Made by a program: the position numbers and the translations under genes | Shown here: one piece after another, positions 1-9,077 of the stretch | Position numbering within the stretch: position 1 is the stretch's first letter | How the letters are laid out: every line of letters starts with the position of its first letter | Assembly (NCBI GenBank): GCA_020633655.1 | Contig: JACKDF010000012.1 | Span: 1 to 64,000 of the forward strand | Direction of reading: 5' to 3' | From: Deferribacteres bacterium | Lineage (GTDB): Bacteria > Zhuqueibacterota > Zhuqueibacteria > Zhuqueibacterales > Geothermadaptataceae | Length of the DNA stretch: 64,000 bases | Notes under the pieces: generated by a model | What the model was told of the DNA's origin: nothing | What the model saw: the letters and a program-made list of their open reading frames with translations, nothing else | Databases searched by the model: none

Positions 1-1
1 A

Positions 2-1381
2 CTTATGCGACCCCATGTAAAATGGGCGAAGACAGCCAAAAAAGTAAGCGAACTTGCTCCGTTTCTGGAAAAAGCTTTTTTTAAGGCAAAGAATCAAGTC
101 CCCGGACCGGTTTTTATGGAATGCCCCCTCGATTTGCTTTACGATGAAAAACTTGTGCGTGAACTCTACGGAACAAAATCAAGTTCGACGAAAAGCCTCG
201 CAAGTCAGCTTATAAAATGGTATTTGCAACGCCACGTTAAAAAGCTGTTCAGCGCTGTCGACTGGCAGTTCAAATCGCAGGAGCAAGCGACGATCGCGAT
301 GCCCCCATCCAGAGCAAAAATCGATACAATAAAACAAAAACTAGCTGCTGCGAAAAATCCCCTGCTCCTCATTGGCAGTCAGGCTCTGATTCAGGCTGGT
401 AAAGCGCCACAAATTGCCGAGGCAGTCAAAAACCTGGGAATCCCGACGTATCTATCCGGCATGGCCCGCGGTCTGTTAGGTAACGATTGTGATTTGCATC
501 TGCGCCATAAGAGACGGCTTGCACTGAAAGAAGCAGATCTAGTGATTTTGGCTGGCGTACCCTGCGATTTTCGTCTGGACTACGGACAGCATATCCGTAG
601 AAGCAGTTTCTTTGTCTCAGCCAATCGCAGCAAACATGACCTGCGAAAAAACAGACTTCCCAATCTGGGTTTGCAATGCGATCCCGAGGATTTTCTCATC
701 GAACTGGGGAAAATGGAACCGGCCTCTTCAAACTGGCACAACTGGCACGAACACCTGCTAAAACGCGATAGGGAGCGGGATAGTGAAATCGTTGCTCAAT
801 CTGAACTGCCTTCCGAAAACGTAAATCCCCTCCTGCTTTTCCGGGAAATTGAAAAACAGCTCTCGCCAAACAGCCTCATCGTTGCTGATGGAGGCGATTT
901 TGTCGGCACAGCGTCTTACATTTTACGACCGCCTGGCCCATTAACATGGTTGGATCCCGGTGCCTTTGGCACCCTGGGTGTTGGGGCCGGTTTTGGCATT
1001 GGTGCAAAAATAATGAATCCAAATGCCGTTGTTTGGCTAATTTATGGCGACGGTTCGGTTGGCTATAGTTTGTCGGAGTTTGATACTTTTGTTCGACATA
1101 AAATCCCGGTCATTGCAGTTGTCGGTAATGATGCAAGCTGGGCACAAATTGCCCGTGATCAAGTAGAAATTCTGGGAGATGATGTCGGTACAGTTCTGGC
1201 CCGCAGCGACTACCATCGTGTTGTGGAAGGATTTGGTGCAAAAGGATTTCTCTTAACGAAAAATGAGCAGATACCGGCACTTTTGCTTGAAGCGCAACAG
1301 TGCGCAGCGGCCGGCACACCCGTACTCATCAATGTCCACCTGGATAAATCTGATTTTCGGAAAGGTTCAATTTCTGTTTAA
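2..1381 (+). CDS. ThDP-dependent enzyme, acetolactate synthase-like (5' truncated by window)
   Basis: This is the C-terminal two thirds of a thiamine-diphosphate enzyme of the acetolactate synthase / 2-hydroxyacyl-CoA lyase superfamily. The reading frame is open to the window edge, so the N-terminal pyrimidine-binding domain lies upstream and the ATG at position 5 is probably internal. A central Rossmann-like domain (roughly residues 100-240) is followed by the PP domain. The PP domain carries the ThDP/Mg motif GDGSVGY followed about 20 residues later by GNDASW. The arrangement resembles ILVBL-like proteins more than biosynthetic IlvB, but the substrate cannot be read from the sequence. No partner gene follows it. 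Confidence 0.85.
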   Translation, partial: LMRPHVKWAKTAKKVSELAPFLEKAFFKAKNQVPGPVFMECPLDLLYDEKLVRELYGTKSSSTKSLASQLIKWYLQRHVKKLFSAVDWQFKSQEQATIAMPPSRAKIDTIKQKLAAAKNPLLLIGSQALIQAGKAPQIAEAVKNLGIPTYLSGMARGLLGNDCDLHLRHKRRLALKEADLVILAGVPCDFRLDYGQHIRRSSFFVSANRSKHDLRKNRLPNLGLQCDPEDFLIELGKMEPASSNWHNWHEHLLKRDRERDSEIVAQSELPSENVNPLLLFREIEKQLSPNSLIVADGGDFVGTASYILRPPGPLTWLDPGAFGTLGVGAGFGIGAKIMNPNAVVWLIYGDGSVGYSLSEFDTFVRHKIPVIAVVGNDASWAQIARDQVEILGDDVGTVLARSDYHRVVEGFGAKGFLLTKNEQIPALLLEAQQCAAAGTPVLINVHLDKSDFRKGSISV

Positions 1382-1500
1382 TCGCGGTGTATTTCTTCAC
1401 GACACGCTTTAAAAGTACAATCCCTTGAGCACAATTCACTTGTGCAACGCTCTGTCTAAGGAAACATCTGAATTACAAGCCAAATAAATCGAACTATTAA

Positions 1501-1588
1501 AACGCGGAGCAGCCGAGAAGCTGAGTTACGCAGAGAAAAAACTTTATAAAACTCTGCGAATCTCTGCGCCTTTGCGGCTCCGCGTTGA
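1501..1588. repeat. Long imperfect inverted repeat
   Basis: The left arm begins aacgcggagcagccgag and the right arm ends gcggctccgcgtt. Inside are smaller complementary blocks (cgcagag against ctctgcg). The whole stretch can fold into one extended hairpin of about 88 nt. It lies between genes transcribed in the same direction and has no T-run, so it looks like a REP/MITE-type palindrome rather than a terminator. Confidence 0.6.
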
Positions 1589-1619
1589 ACTAAATTTTGT
1601 TTTTATGTTAGCCTTAAAT

Positions 1620-1673
1620 CATGGTATAATTCATATAGTTCGTTTACATGGTATAATTCATATAGTTCGTTTA
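1620..1673. repeat. Perfect 27-bp tandem duplication
   Basis: The unit starting catggtataattcatatag occurs twice in direct succession (1620-1646 and 1647-1673) without a mismatch. No coding or obvious regulatory role is visible. Confidence 0.85.
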
Positions 1674-2157
1674 ACCGAGCCTTGTGCAATAAAATTTGAG
1701 CTTTAGTCTGATCACTGGATTTCCATATTAAATGCAGAAATGAATGCAATTTTTATGCTCTTTAGCTCTGTATCCCGGGACCGGATTCTATTTTGTGTAC
1801 TATGTCAATTCACTGCATTTTTTCCACCGGGGCATCAATGCTGCACAGCAATAACCTTAAAACCTGTTTAAATTTTCCGAGAATAAATAGCATTTCCCAC
1901 CTGCGATGCACGAAGGTATTTTTACAAAATTCGTAAATTTTTCCGCTTTCAACAACTTTTTCCAGTTAAAACTTAGCCATAAATATGCAAACAGAACTCT
2001 TGCAGGTAATTAAATAGAGTGCGTCCAGAAATACATTCTTTATGTTAGTCCCGAATATTTCTCTCGGGAATCCGCTAGCAGTTCCGGCTAATAAATTGCT
2101 GGAACGGAGTACAGCCAAGCACATTGGATTCCTTCGGGATGGGCGCCAATCACCTAG

Positions 2158-2241
2158 CCTGCTTTATTCATAAACACCATAAATTGGCAAGGGATATCCT
2201 CTGCCAATAACTCACTTTCAGCATTGTATGAACAAAGCAGG
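2158..2241 (-). repeat. Dispersed palindromic repeat family A, copy 1
   Basis: The outer inverted repeat is cctgctttattcata against tatgaacaaagcagg. An inner palindrome lies around ggcaagggatatcctctgcc. Read on the minus strand it aligns along its length with the copies at 31872 and 55989. It contains no reading frame and is the size of a REP/BIME- or MITE-like element. Confidence 0.75.
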
Positions 2242-2294
2242 ATAGAATTGCAAAATTAAATGTTCAAACACCATATTTTCATTTCGGAGAGGAA

Positions 2295-5180
2295 ATGATT
2301 GGGAAAAACGGTTTAAAATTCATTATGGCGTTCACCTTTTGGGGATTCCTGAACAACCATATCCAGGCACAGAATTCAGTGAATTTAAGCGGTGAACAAT
2401 TCATTGCAAAATACAAAACCGCGATGGCAAATCGTGACAGCAAAGCCCTGCGAGATCTATTCCAAAACTATGCCTTTCAAGGCCGTATCGTTGCGAATCA
2501 CCTGCATTATAAAGGTGTCGAAAGTTACCGCAATGGCGAAATCGAGCAAGCGATCAACGAACTGGTGGATGCGCAGGATTTACTCGGCCGTCTCGGTGAT
2601 GATATCCCCCGGCTGGAAGCCTTGCATCTGCTTGGAGAGATTTGCCTGGAAACAGAACGTTACAAACCCGCATTGCGGTATTACGAAATAGGATTTGACC
2701 TCGCACGCCGCTTGAAACATGTGCGTGAATTCATACATTTTGGAGTACAGGCGGCGACGATTTACCGTTTAAGCGGCAATTATGCGCAAGCAATGCCATT
2801 CCTGGAAGAAGCTTTAAAAATGGCAGAACAAGTTGGTTATCAATCTGAACATGCAGCGCTTTTAAACAACATGGGATTATTGTATCTGGAATCCGGAGAA
2901 TTCAAAAAAGCACGTCGCTTCTTTGAAAATGCGCTGGTTTTATCCGTTGATCTCAACGACAAGGAAAATGGTGGGCGCATCCTAAAAAATCTCGGACGCA
3001 CATACTATGAATTAGGGGATTATGAAGAGGCGCTCAGTTACGATGCCCGGGCTTTAAGCCTTTTACAGGATACCGGTGATCGTGCCGGAGAAGCAGATGT
3101 TCGTTTTAATTTTGGCGAGACTTATGAAATCTCCGGAGACGATCTGAATGCTCTGACCAGTTTTCATGAAGCACTGGGTATTTATTATGAGATTGCCGAC
3201 AGTGCCAAAGCGATCTCAGCACTTGGGCGTATTGCCCACTTAAATTGGCCGAATACAACCTTCTCCGAATCTTTGACCAGTTTTGAAAAAAACCTGAAGG
3301 TCGCCCGCGAAACCAACGACCATGTGACTGAAACCATGCTGTTAAAAAATATGGGCGAAGTGCTTTTCTATTCGGGCCGATACGCTGAAGCGATTGCAGC
3401 ATTGCAGCGTGCGAAGCAAATGCTCGAGTTAAACCCAAATCCGGAGTGGGAACGGTATATTTACTCCACAGAAGGGAAAATTTTCTACGAAGTTGGCCGT
3501 TATTCGGAAGCAATGCAGGCTTTACGACAGGCACTCATCCTCTCCAAATCCACCCACAATGATGCCGAAGAACTCGCTGCAATGACGCTAACCGGGAAAA
3601 TCTATTACCAAACAGGGCATTTTCAGGAAGCGACAAAGTTATTGCAAAAAACCCTGCAAATAGGCAAAAGCAAAGAGCTGTTTGATCAGGCGATGGAATC
3701 AATCGTTTTTCTGCGAAGAATTTATGTTTTGCAAGCTGCAGAAAATAAGCTCGATGAGCTGCAAATTGAGATCGAAAACCTGAGATCGATGATGCAGCCG
3801 ACAGATATCACACCGGCAATCACGACATCGCTTGGTAATCTCTATTTTGACATGGAAGACTATGCTAACGCAACGCTGTATTATGACGAAACCCTGACCT
3901 ACGATTTGCGTCACGATCGCAAAGCGATGACCGGTGGTGCATTTTTAAAAATTGCCAACACTCTTGCGGCAAACAATGATACGACCAAAGCAATTGCCCA
4001 TTATGAGCATGCGATGGATGCGGTGAAATTTGTTGAAGATCTCGATGGTATCGCGCAGGTACAATTGGATTTCGGACGCTATCGCATGCGGGTAAATCAA
4101 CTCGTATACGCGGACACCTTATTGTCGAGAGCGTTCGCGTACATGCAAAAATCCGGCAATCGGCTTGGCATTATTGAATGCCTGATTTCGCTTGCAGATG
4201 TCGATAGTCGTTGGGGGAATGCTTCAAAAGGCATGGCTGGTCTGAATCAGGCTCTGAAACTGGCACAAAGCATTAACTCAGTCCAGCACGAGACATGGAT
4301 TTTAAATCGCATGGCGGAGATCAGTCTGACCAATCGCAGTGAGAAAGGTGCTGTCAAAGCTTATCAAGAGTTATTTAAAATCAGCAGAGATTATAATTTA
4401 TGGAATGAGCAAGCGATGGCTGCAACCAAAATCGGAGATGTACTCATTCGTCGCAGCAATCTACAGGATGCCATTCAATACTACAATAAAGCACTGGATA
4501 TTTACAGCCGCATGAACGCCTATGAACGCTATGCCCGAACAACTGCTGCCATAGGGATGATATTCAACCAGGGTGGGCGTTACGACCTTGCCGATAAATC
4601 GCTTAAAGATGCTATTGACCAATTTCATAATCTCGGCATGCCCACCCATGAAGCAGATATTATGCTGAAATATGCAGAAGCGATGTTCTCGAGAGACGAT
4701 TTTGCCGCTTCCCTTAACAATGCGAAAAATGCGTTGGCAATTTATAGCGAGCTAAAAAACGAGCAGGGACAGGCACGGGCAAAAATTGCGGCAGCAAAAG
4801 CGCAAATACAAATCAATCCATCTCCGGAAGTATTGCAATGGCTCGATGAAGCGTTTCAGATTTACCTATCGCAAAACAACACCCCCGGCAAAGCAAACGC
4901 CCAATATCAGATTGGCGAATATTACATGGCGAACAATAATACCAACGCAGCGATACGGGCCTACACCTCTGCAGCCGAAATGGCCGAAAAATCCAACGAA
5001 TACAACGTTTTGTTGAACACCCATATGCGTTTTGGTATGATGAATTTCCAAACTAACAAACTCCAGGAATCCTTGAAACATTACAAAGGGGCGCTCGCAC
5101 TGGCCCAAAATGCAGGCAACCGAAAGATCACCAAGCATATCCAGGATCAAATCGATGTCTTGAACAGCAAAATAAAGTAA
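2295..5180 (+). CDS. Exported large tetratricopeptide-repeat protein
   Basis: The 961-residue protein begins with a hydrophobic leader (MIGKNGLKFIMAFTFWGF..., probable cleavage near HIQAQ). The rest is almost entirely helical TPR repeats of 34-40 residues with the usual pattern of W/L/Y at position 4-8 and A-x-x-x-Y/F-x-x-A-L in the second helix (for example GEFKKARRFFENAL, GDYEEALSYDARAL). At least twenty repeats are plausible. There is no kinase, cyclase or histidine-kinase domain, unlike many TPR regulators. It probably acts as a periplasmic or surface scaffold, but the partner is unknown. The start is fixed by ggagagg 7 bases upstream of the ATG, and a strong hairpin terminator follows the stop at once. 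Confidence 0.85.
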   Translation: MIGKNGLKFIMAFTFWGFLNNHIQAQNSVNLSGEQFIAKYKTAMANRDSKALRDLFQNYAFQGRIVANHLHYKGVESYRNGEIEQAINELVDAQDLLGRLGDDIPRLEALHLLGEICLETERYKPALRYYEIGFDLARRLKHVREFIHFGVQAATIYRLSGNYAQAMPFLEEALKMAEQVGYQSEHAALLNNMGLLYLESGEFKKARRFFENALVLSVDLNDKENGGRILKNLGRTYYELGDYEEALSYDARALSLLQDTGDRAGEADVRFNFGETYEISGDDLNALTSFHEALGIYYEIADSAKAISALGRIAHLNWPNTTFSESLTSFEKNLKVARETNDHVTETMLLKNMGEVLFYSGRYAEAIAALQRAKQMLELNPNPEWERYIYSTEGKIFYEVGRYSEAMQALRQALILSKSTHNDAEELAAMTLTGKIYYQTGHFQEATKLLQKTLQIGKSKELFDQAMESIVFLRRIYVLQAAENKLDELQIEIENLRSMMQPTDITPAITTSLGNLYFDMEDYANATLYYDETLTYDLRHDRKAMTGGAFLKIANTLAANNDTTKAIAHYEHAMDAVKFVEDLDGIAQVQLDFGRYRMRVNQLVYADTLLSRAFAYMQKSGNRLGIIECLISLADVDSRWGNASKGMAGLNQALKLAQSINSVQHETWILNRMAEISLTNRSEKGAVKAYQELFKISRDYNLWNEQAMAATKIGDVLIRRSNLQDAIQYYNKALDIYSRMNAYERYARTTAAIGMIFNQGGRYDLADKSLKDAIDQFHNLGMPTHEADIMLKYAEAMFSRDDFAASLNNAKNALAIYSELKNEQGQARAKIAAAKAQIQINPSPEVLQWLDEAFQIYLSQNNTPGKANAQYQIGEYYMANNNTNAAIRAYTSAAEMAEKSNEYNVLLNTHMRFGMMNFQTNKLQESLKHYKGALALAQNAGNRKITKHIQDQIDVLNSKIK

Positions 5181-5212
5181 AAAAAATACCCTGATAATCA
5201 GGGTATTTTTTA
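5181..5212. terminator. Bidirectional Rho-independent terminator
   Basis: An A-run, the stem ataccctga/tcagggtat with a 3-base loop, and a T-run follow the TPR gene stop directly. The A-run on one side and T-run on the other let it work for both the TPR gene (+) and the converging GlsB-like gene (-). Confidence 0.9.
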
Positions 5213-5301
5213 TCCGATTGTAAAACCAACAGAAATCACCAGGAGCTAACGTTTCCCCATATTTGCGCCTGCGAAATACAAATGCATCCGCTTCTGAGAA
5301 T

Positions 5302-5547
5302 TTATTTTTTCACCATGCTGATTATCCAGAGAATTACGATCGCACCGATAAACGCTACGATTATCGGGCCGATGAGACCGCCAGCAGCAGAAAGTCCGAA
5401 AAGACCAAATAGCCATCCCCCGAGAATTGATCCGATAATCCCAACGATGAGATTAACCACAAGGCCAAATCCCTTGCCTTTCATAACATAGCCCGCCAAA
5501 AAGCCCGCGACAAGCCCGACAACAATAAAATACAAAAAGTTTCCCAT
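5302..5547 (-). CDS. GlsB/YeaQ/YmgE family small membrane protein
   Basis: The 81-residue protein has three hydrophobic, glycine-rich segments (about 4-22, 30-52 and 57-77) with the family's repeated G-x-x-x-G spacing (LVAGFLAGYVMKGKGFG, GIIGSILGGWLFGLFG). It belongs to the transglycosylase-associated (Transgly_assoc) family of inner-membrane stress proteins, whose molecular role is not established. Length is normal. The start is supported by caggaggcaggaa just upstream of the ATG. It stands alone and is divergent from the DUF4013 gene. Confidence 0.9.
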   Translation of the reverse strand: MGNFLYFIVVGLVAGFLAGYVMKGKGFGLVVNLIVGIIGSILGGWLFGLFGLSAAGGLIGPIIVAFIGAIVILWIISMVKK

Positions 5548-5872
5548 TTCCTGCCTCCTGAAAAAATAGTGGAATTATCCCATGTTTGGATCGAATAGGT
5601 GCAGTGCGTGTATTAATTTTTTTAGATCTGGGATAGATTACGCAACCAAAGTGTAACAAAGCTGCCTTTTATGCAAGAGAAAAATGGCATCCCACTTTCG
5701 CAAAATACACAGTCAGATTATTTATATATTCCGAAGAGGATTCAATCGAGCGTGAAAACAGGTGGAATTTCTGTAAACAAATTAATAGATTTGCAGTATA
5801 CATTCTCCACATCTAATGTGAAAACTATGAGTTTATAGACTGCTACCAAATAAGTTTCCTGGAGAAAATACT
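5548..5872. other. Divergent intergenic region
   Basis: These 325 bases separate two divergent genes and must hold both promoters. I see no clear -35/-10 pair, operator or RNA structure. The only clear signals are the ribosome binding sites at each end (tcctggag before 5873). Confidence 0.4.
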
Positions 5873-6541
5873 ATGAATTTTGCCGAAGCGCTCTCCTTTA
5901 CTTTTGAAGACCGGGAATGGGCAAAAAAATTGCTGATTGGGGGTGCATTAAACTGGGTTGGTATGTTTCTGGGTTTGTTTTTTATAACGGGTTTCTTCAC
6001 ACTTGGCTACTTTTTACTCGTTGTCAGCAATGTGCATAAGCAACAAAAACCGGAATTGCCAGACTGGAAAACGCTCTCCCCTATTTTTGTTGATGGACTT
6101 GTCGGTGCAATCATTATGCTTTTGTACATTATCATCGTAGCGATGGTGATTGTTCCAATTATTATCCATTTTGCAACCAATGATTACATAAGCGACCTAA
6201 CCAAAGGATTTAGCATCGCCTCAGTAGCAATTTTCGGTGTTCTCGCCCTTGCCGTGCTGTCAAATCTGGGACTCATCGTCTGGGCTATCACAAAAGATTT
6301 TACGAAAGCAATGAATCCACTGACTGTTATTGGACTCCTGCGAAACAAAATTGGATTGCTCCTCGGTATCCTGATTTTTACATTCATTTTAAGCGCGATC
6401 CTGTTTTTAGGCGGATTGGGGATAATTTCACCATTTTTCCTTTTTTGGGGTTCCGTCGTCCAGGCACACTTATTCGGACAGCTTGCCCGCGACAGCATTA
6501 TGGAAGAATCTCCGACGATCAATCCCGGACCTGTACAATGA
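5873..6541 (+). CDS. DUF4013 family membrane protein
   Basis: The 222-residue integral membrane protein opens with the family signature: a short amphipathic segment F-x-x-R-E-W-A-K-K-L-L-I-G-G followed by hydrophobic segments around residues 25-50, 75-105, 115-140 and 160-195. DUF4013 proteins are predicted multi-pass proteins of unknown function. The ATG is preceded by cctggag at good spacing. The phosphatase gene begins 21 bases downstream, so the two are probably co-transcribed. Confidence 0.8.
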   Translation: MNFAEALSFTFEDREWAKKLLIGGALNWVGMFLGLFFITGFFTLGYFLLVVSNVHKQQKPELPDWKTLSPIFVDGLVGAIIMLLYIIIVAMVIVPIIIHFATNDYISDLTKGFSIASVAIFGVLALAVLSNLGLIVWAITKDFTKAMNPLTVIGLLRNKIGLLLGILIFTFILSAILFLGGLGIISPFFLFWGSVVQAHLFGQLARDSIMEESPTINPGPVQ

Positions 6542-6562
6542 AAGAAAGATAGGTCTTAACGA

Positions 6563-9070
6563 ATGAGTCAAAGCATCAAATTCGGGAAAATCAGTTTTCT
6601 CCTTTTTTTGGGATTGATAACATTTTTCTACCTAATTACGACAACTCTTAATGACATTTATTATGTTATTACCAATCCTGCGGCAGGTTTTACCCCCGTC
6701 TACAATAAAGAAATCCACAAAATCGTTGTGGGTAAAATGATTCCCAATGGCCCTGCAGCACATGCAGGCGTTCGCGTTGGAGATATCATTTTAAATTTCA
6801 ACAAAACAGAACTCACAGATCCTGAATCGCAGCTTTCTGTTTTTGAAAAAATTGAAGTTGGTGATATCCTTCACATGACTATTTTACGGGGCACTGCTGA
6901 ACGGGAAATATCCTTTGAGGTGAAGCGTCACTTACTTGTTCACACGAAAACTGTGCTTTTACAATTATTCCCGGGCTTGATCTTCTGCTACGCACTTTGT
7001 CTCATCGGTATCTTTGTTTTCCTGAAACAAATTCAGCAACCCATGGCGCACATTTTCTACCTCATGTTGCTTACATGGGCCGTTGCAATGATGCATTTCG
7101 TTTTCTCCCTCGGTAATCCAAGCAGTGTTTTTCCATCGTGGATTGAATGGCTGATCAATCCAACAATGCCATTGGCAGCTGGCCTCATGCTGCATTTCTA
7201 TCTAATCTTCCCTGTACCAAAAACATTTTTTAAAAGATTTCCTGCACCAATTCTGTTTAGTGCTTATGCACCTGCGCTGATTCTGCTTTTCTTGCAAGTC
7301 TATTTTCATTACAAAACTACTTTTAATCTGCCACGCACCCACCAAATATGGATGTTGAGCCTGATTCCGGTTTTTATGGCCGCAATCCTGGTACTCGTAC
7401 ACTCCATCTGGAAAGCGCCGACACCGTATGCACGAAGGCAGGCGCAAATCGTTTTTATCGGCACTGTCGTTGGCCTGGGTTTACCGGCGGGCGTGTTTTT
7501 CTTTTTAGGAAATGTCTATTCTCCGTTTTATCTGCTCACACTCCTCTGGCCGGTTTCTTTGGCTTATGCCATTGTAAAACATCGCTTTATGAACGTCGAT
7601 GTAATCATTCGCCGTGGCGTGGCTTATGCTATTATGTCGGGATTTGTTATCGCGGCTTATTTCGTTCTGGTCGTCGGCATCGGACAGGTATTCATCACCC
7701 TTGCTGGAACCGAAAGTCAGCTTGTAATAATAATTTCCACACTGCTCATCGCGCTGGCATTTAATCCCGTCCGTCAGCGTGTTAAAGAATTCATCGATAG
7801 ACGATTTTATCCAGCAAGATACACCTATCGCGAGTCGCTACGTACGTTCAGTCATCAATTGGTCAATGTCATCGATCTGCAAAAGCTGCTGCGAATGCTT
7901 GTTGATTTTCTCTCCACAAATATCGGTATCAATCCGATTGTGATTTTCTGGTATAATCCCGGCGATAAGTCCTTCTTCATTCGGGAAGCGACCGGCTTGA
8001 ACACCAGCCACGCCACAACGCTCCCTTTTGATAGCTTTGTTATCTCACGACTTTTGCAGACGAGACAGCTCGTCGATTTGACAGCTATTCGACACAAATC
8101 ATTGTCGATGCAAGCGGAGGAGCTCACCATCTGGGAATCATTAAAAGCCGAAATCGTCTTGCCATTAAATTCGCGGAAGGGTTTGGTCGGTGCGTTAATT
8201 TTAGGACAGAAAAATGAACGGGATCCCTATTTCAATGAAGATATTCAGTTATTGGAAACTCTCAGCGATCAAATTCAAATTGCTATAGAAAATGCACTTT
8301 TAACGGACGATTTGCGCGAGCAGGAGCGTTTGCGCAAAGAGCTTGAGGTCGCCAGAAAAATTCAGCTTAGCCTGTTGCCACAAATTGATCCGCATGTCCC
8401 CGGATTGGATGTGAGTGGCATTTCCATCCCTGCTATGGAAGTTGGCGGCGACTATTACGACTACCTGCACATCAATGAGCAAAGCTTCTGTGTCGTCATT
8501 GGCGATGTGAGCGGCAAGGGCACCTCAGCTGCATTGTACATGTCGCAACTCAAAGGTATGCTCAAAGCGCTTTCCCACCATAACAAATCCCTGGCACACA
8601 TGGCGACTGAATTAAATGCGCTCACCTATAGCAGTCTCGAAGCAAAATCCTATATCACCCTGATGCTGGCGTCATTTCAATTGCAAAAAAATGAGATGCG
8701 ACTCATCCGTGCCGGTCATTTGCCGCTTTTGCACCATCACAAAAACGAAAATCGCACATCCATCATCACGCCAAACGGGATCGGTGTCGGGCTTGATGCG
8801 GGTACAATTTTTCACGAAGAAATAGAAGAGGTGAAGGTTAAATTTTCGCCCGGGGATATTTTCATTTTTACCACGGATGGCATTGTCGAAACGGCGAATG
8901 ATCTCGAGGAAGAATTTGAATTCTCCTCACTGCAAGCCATTTTGCAAAGTGAACATTTTTCTTCTGCCCGTGAGTGCCGCGATAATATTTTAAGCAAAGT
9001 TCGAGCTTTTGCGAACAACGGCATACAAAAAGATGACATGACCCTCGTCGTCGTGCGTGTTCCTGATTGA
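6563..9070 (+). CDS. Membrane PDZ-GAF-PP2C (SpoIIE-type) serine phosphatase
   Basis: The 835-residue signalling protein has, in order, an N-terminal membrane anchor (10-30), a PDZ domain (about 45-125, with GPAAHAGVRVGDIIL), a multi-helix membrane region (about 130-390), a cytoplasmic GAF domain (about 420-570) and a C-terminal PP2C/SpoIIE phosphatase (about 590-833). Metal-binding acidic motifs are visible: GGDYYDY, VIGDVSGKGTSAAL, FTTDGIVE and KDDMTLVVV. Such proteins usually dephosphorylate anti-sigma-factor antagonists in partner-switching cascades. No anti-anti-sigma or HPK-type anti-sigma gene is adjacent, so the target is unknown. It probably forms an operon with the DUF4013 gene. Confidence 0.9.
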   Translation: MSQSIKFGKISFLLFLGLITFFYLITTTLNDIYYVITNPAAGFTPVYNKEIHKIVVGKMIPNGPAAHAGVRVGDIILNFNKTELTDPESQLSVFEKIEVGDILHMTILRGTAEREISFEVKRHLLVHTKTVLLQLFPGLIFCYALCLIGIFVFLKQIQQPMAHIFYLMLLTWAVAMMHFVFSLGNPSSVFPSWIEWLINPTMPLAAGLMLHFYLIFPVPKTFFKRFPAPILFSAYAPALILLFLQVYFHYKTTFNLPRTHQIWMLSLIPVFMAAILVLVHSIWKAPTPYARRQAQIVFIGTVVGLGLPAGVFFFLGNVYSPFYLLTLLWPVSLAYAIVKHRFMNVDVIIRRGVAYAIMSGFVIAAYFVLVVGIGQVFITLAGTESQLVIIISTLLIALAFNPVRQRVKEFIDRRFYPARYTYRESLRTFSHQLVNVIDLQKLLRMLVDFLSTNIGINPIVIFWYNPGDKSFFIREATGLNTSHATTLPFDSFVISRLLQTRQLVDLTAIRHKSLSMQAEELTIWESLKAEIVLPLNSRKGLVGALILGQKNERDPYFNEDIQLLETLSDQIQIAIENALLTDDLREQERLRKELEVARKIQLSLLPQIDPHVPGLDVSGISIPAMEVGGDYYDYLHINEQSFCVVIGDVSGKGTSAALYMSQLKGMLKALSHHNKSLAHMATELNALTYSSLEAKSYITLMLASFQLQKNEMRLIRAGHLPLLHHHKNENRTSIITPNGIGVGLDAGTIFHEEIEEVKVKFSPGDIFIFTTDGIVETANDLEEEFEFSSLQAILQSEHFSSARECRDNILSKVRAFANNGIQKDDMTLVVVRVPD

Positions 9071-9077
9071 GCTATCC

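Larger units (their letters stand above)
1382..2294. other. Gene-free region with several repeats
   Basis: No convincing gene is seen here. The stretch holds a long imperfect palindrome (1501-1588), a perfect 27-bp tandem duplication (1620-1673) and one copy of dispersed repeat family A (2158-2241), each listed separately. The last 15 bases before the next gene contain its ribosome binding site (ggagagg). Confidence 0.6.
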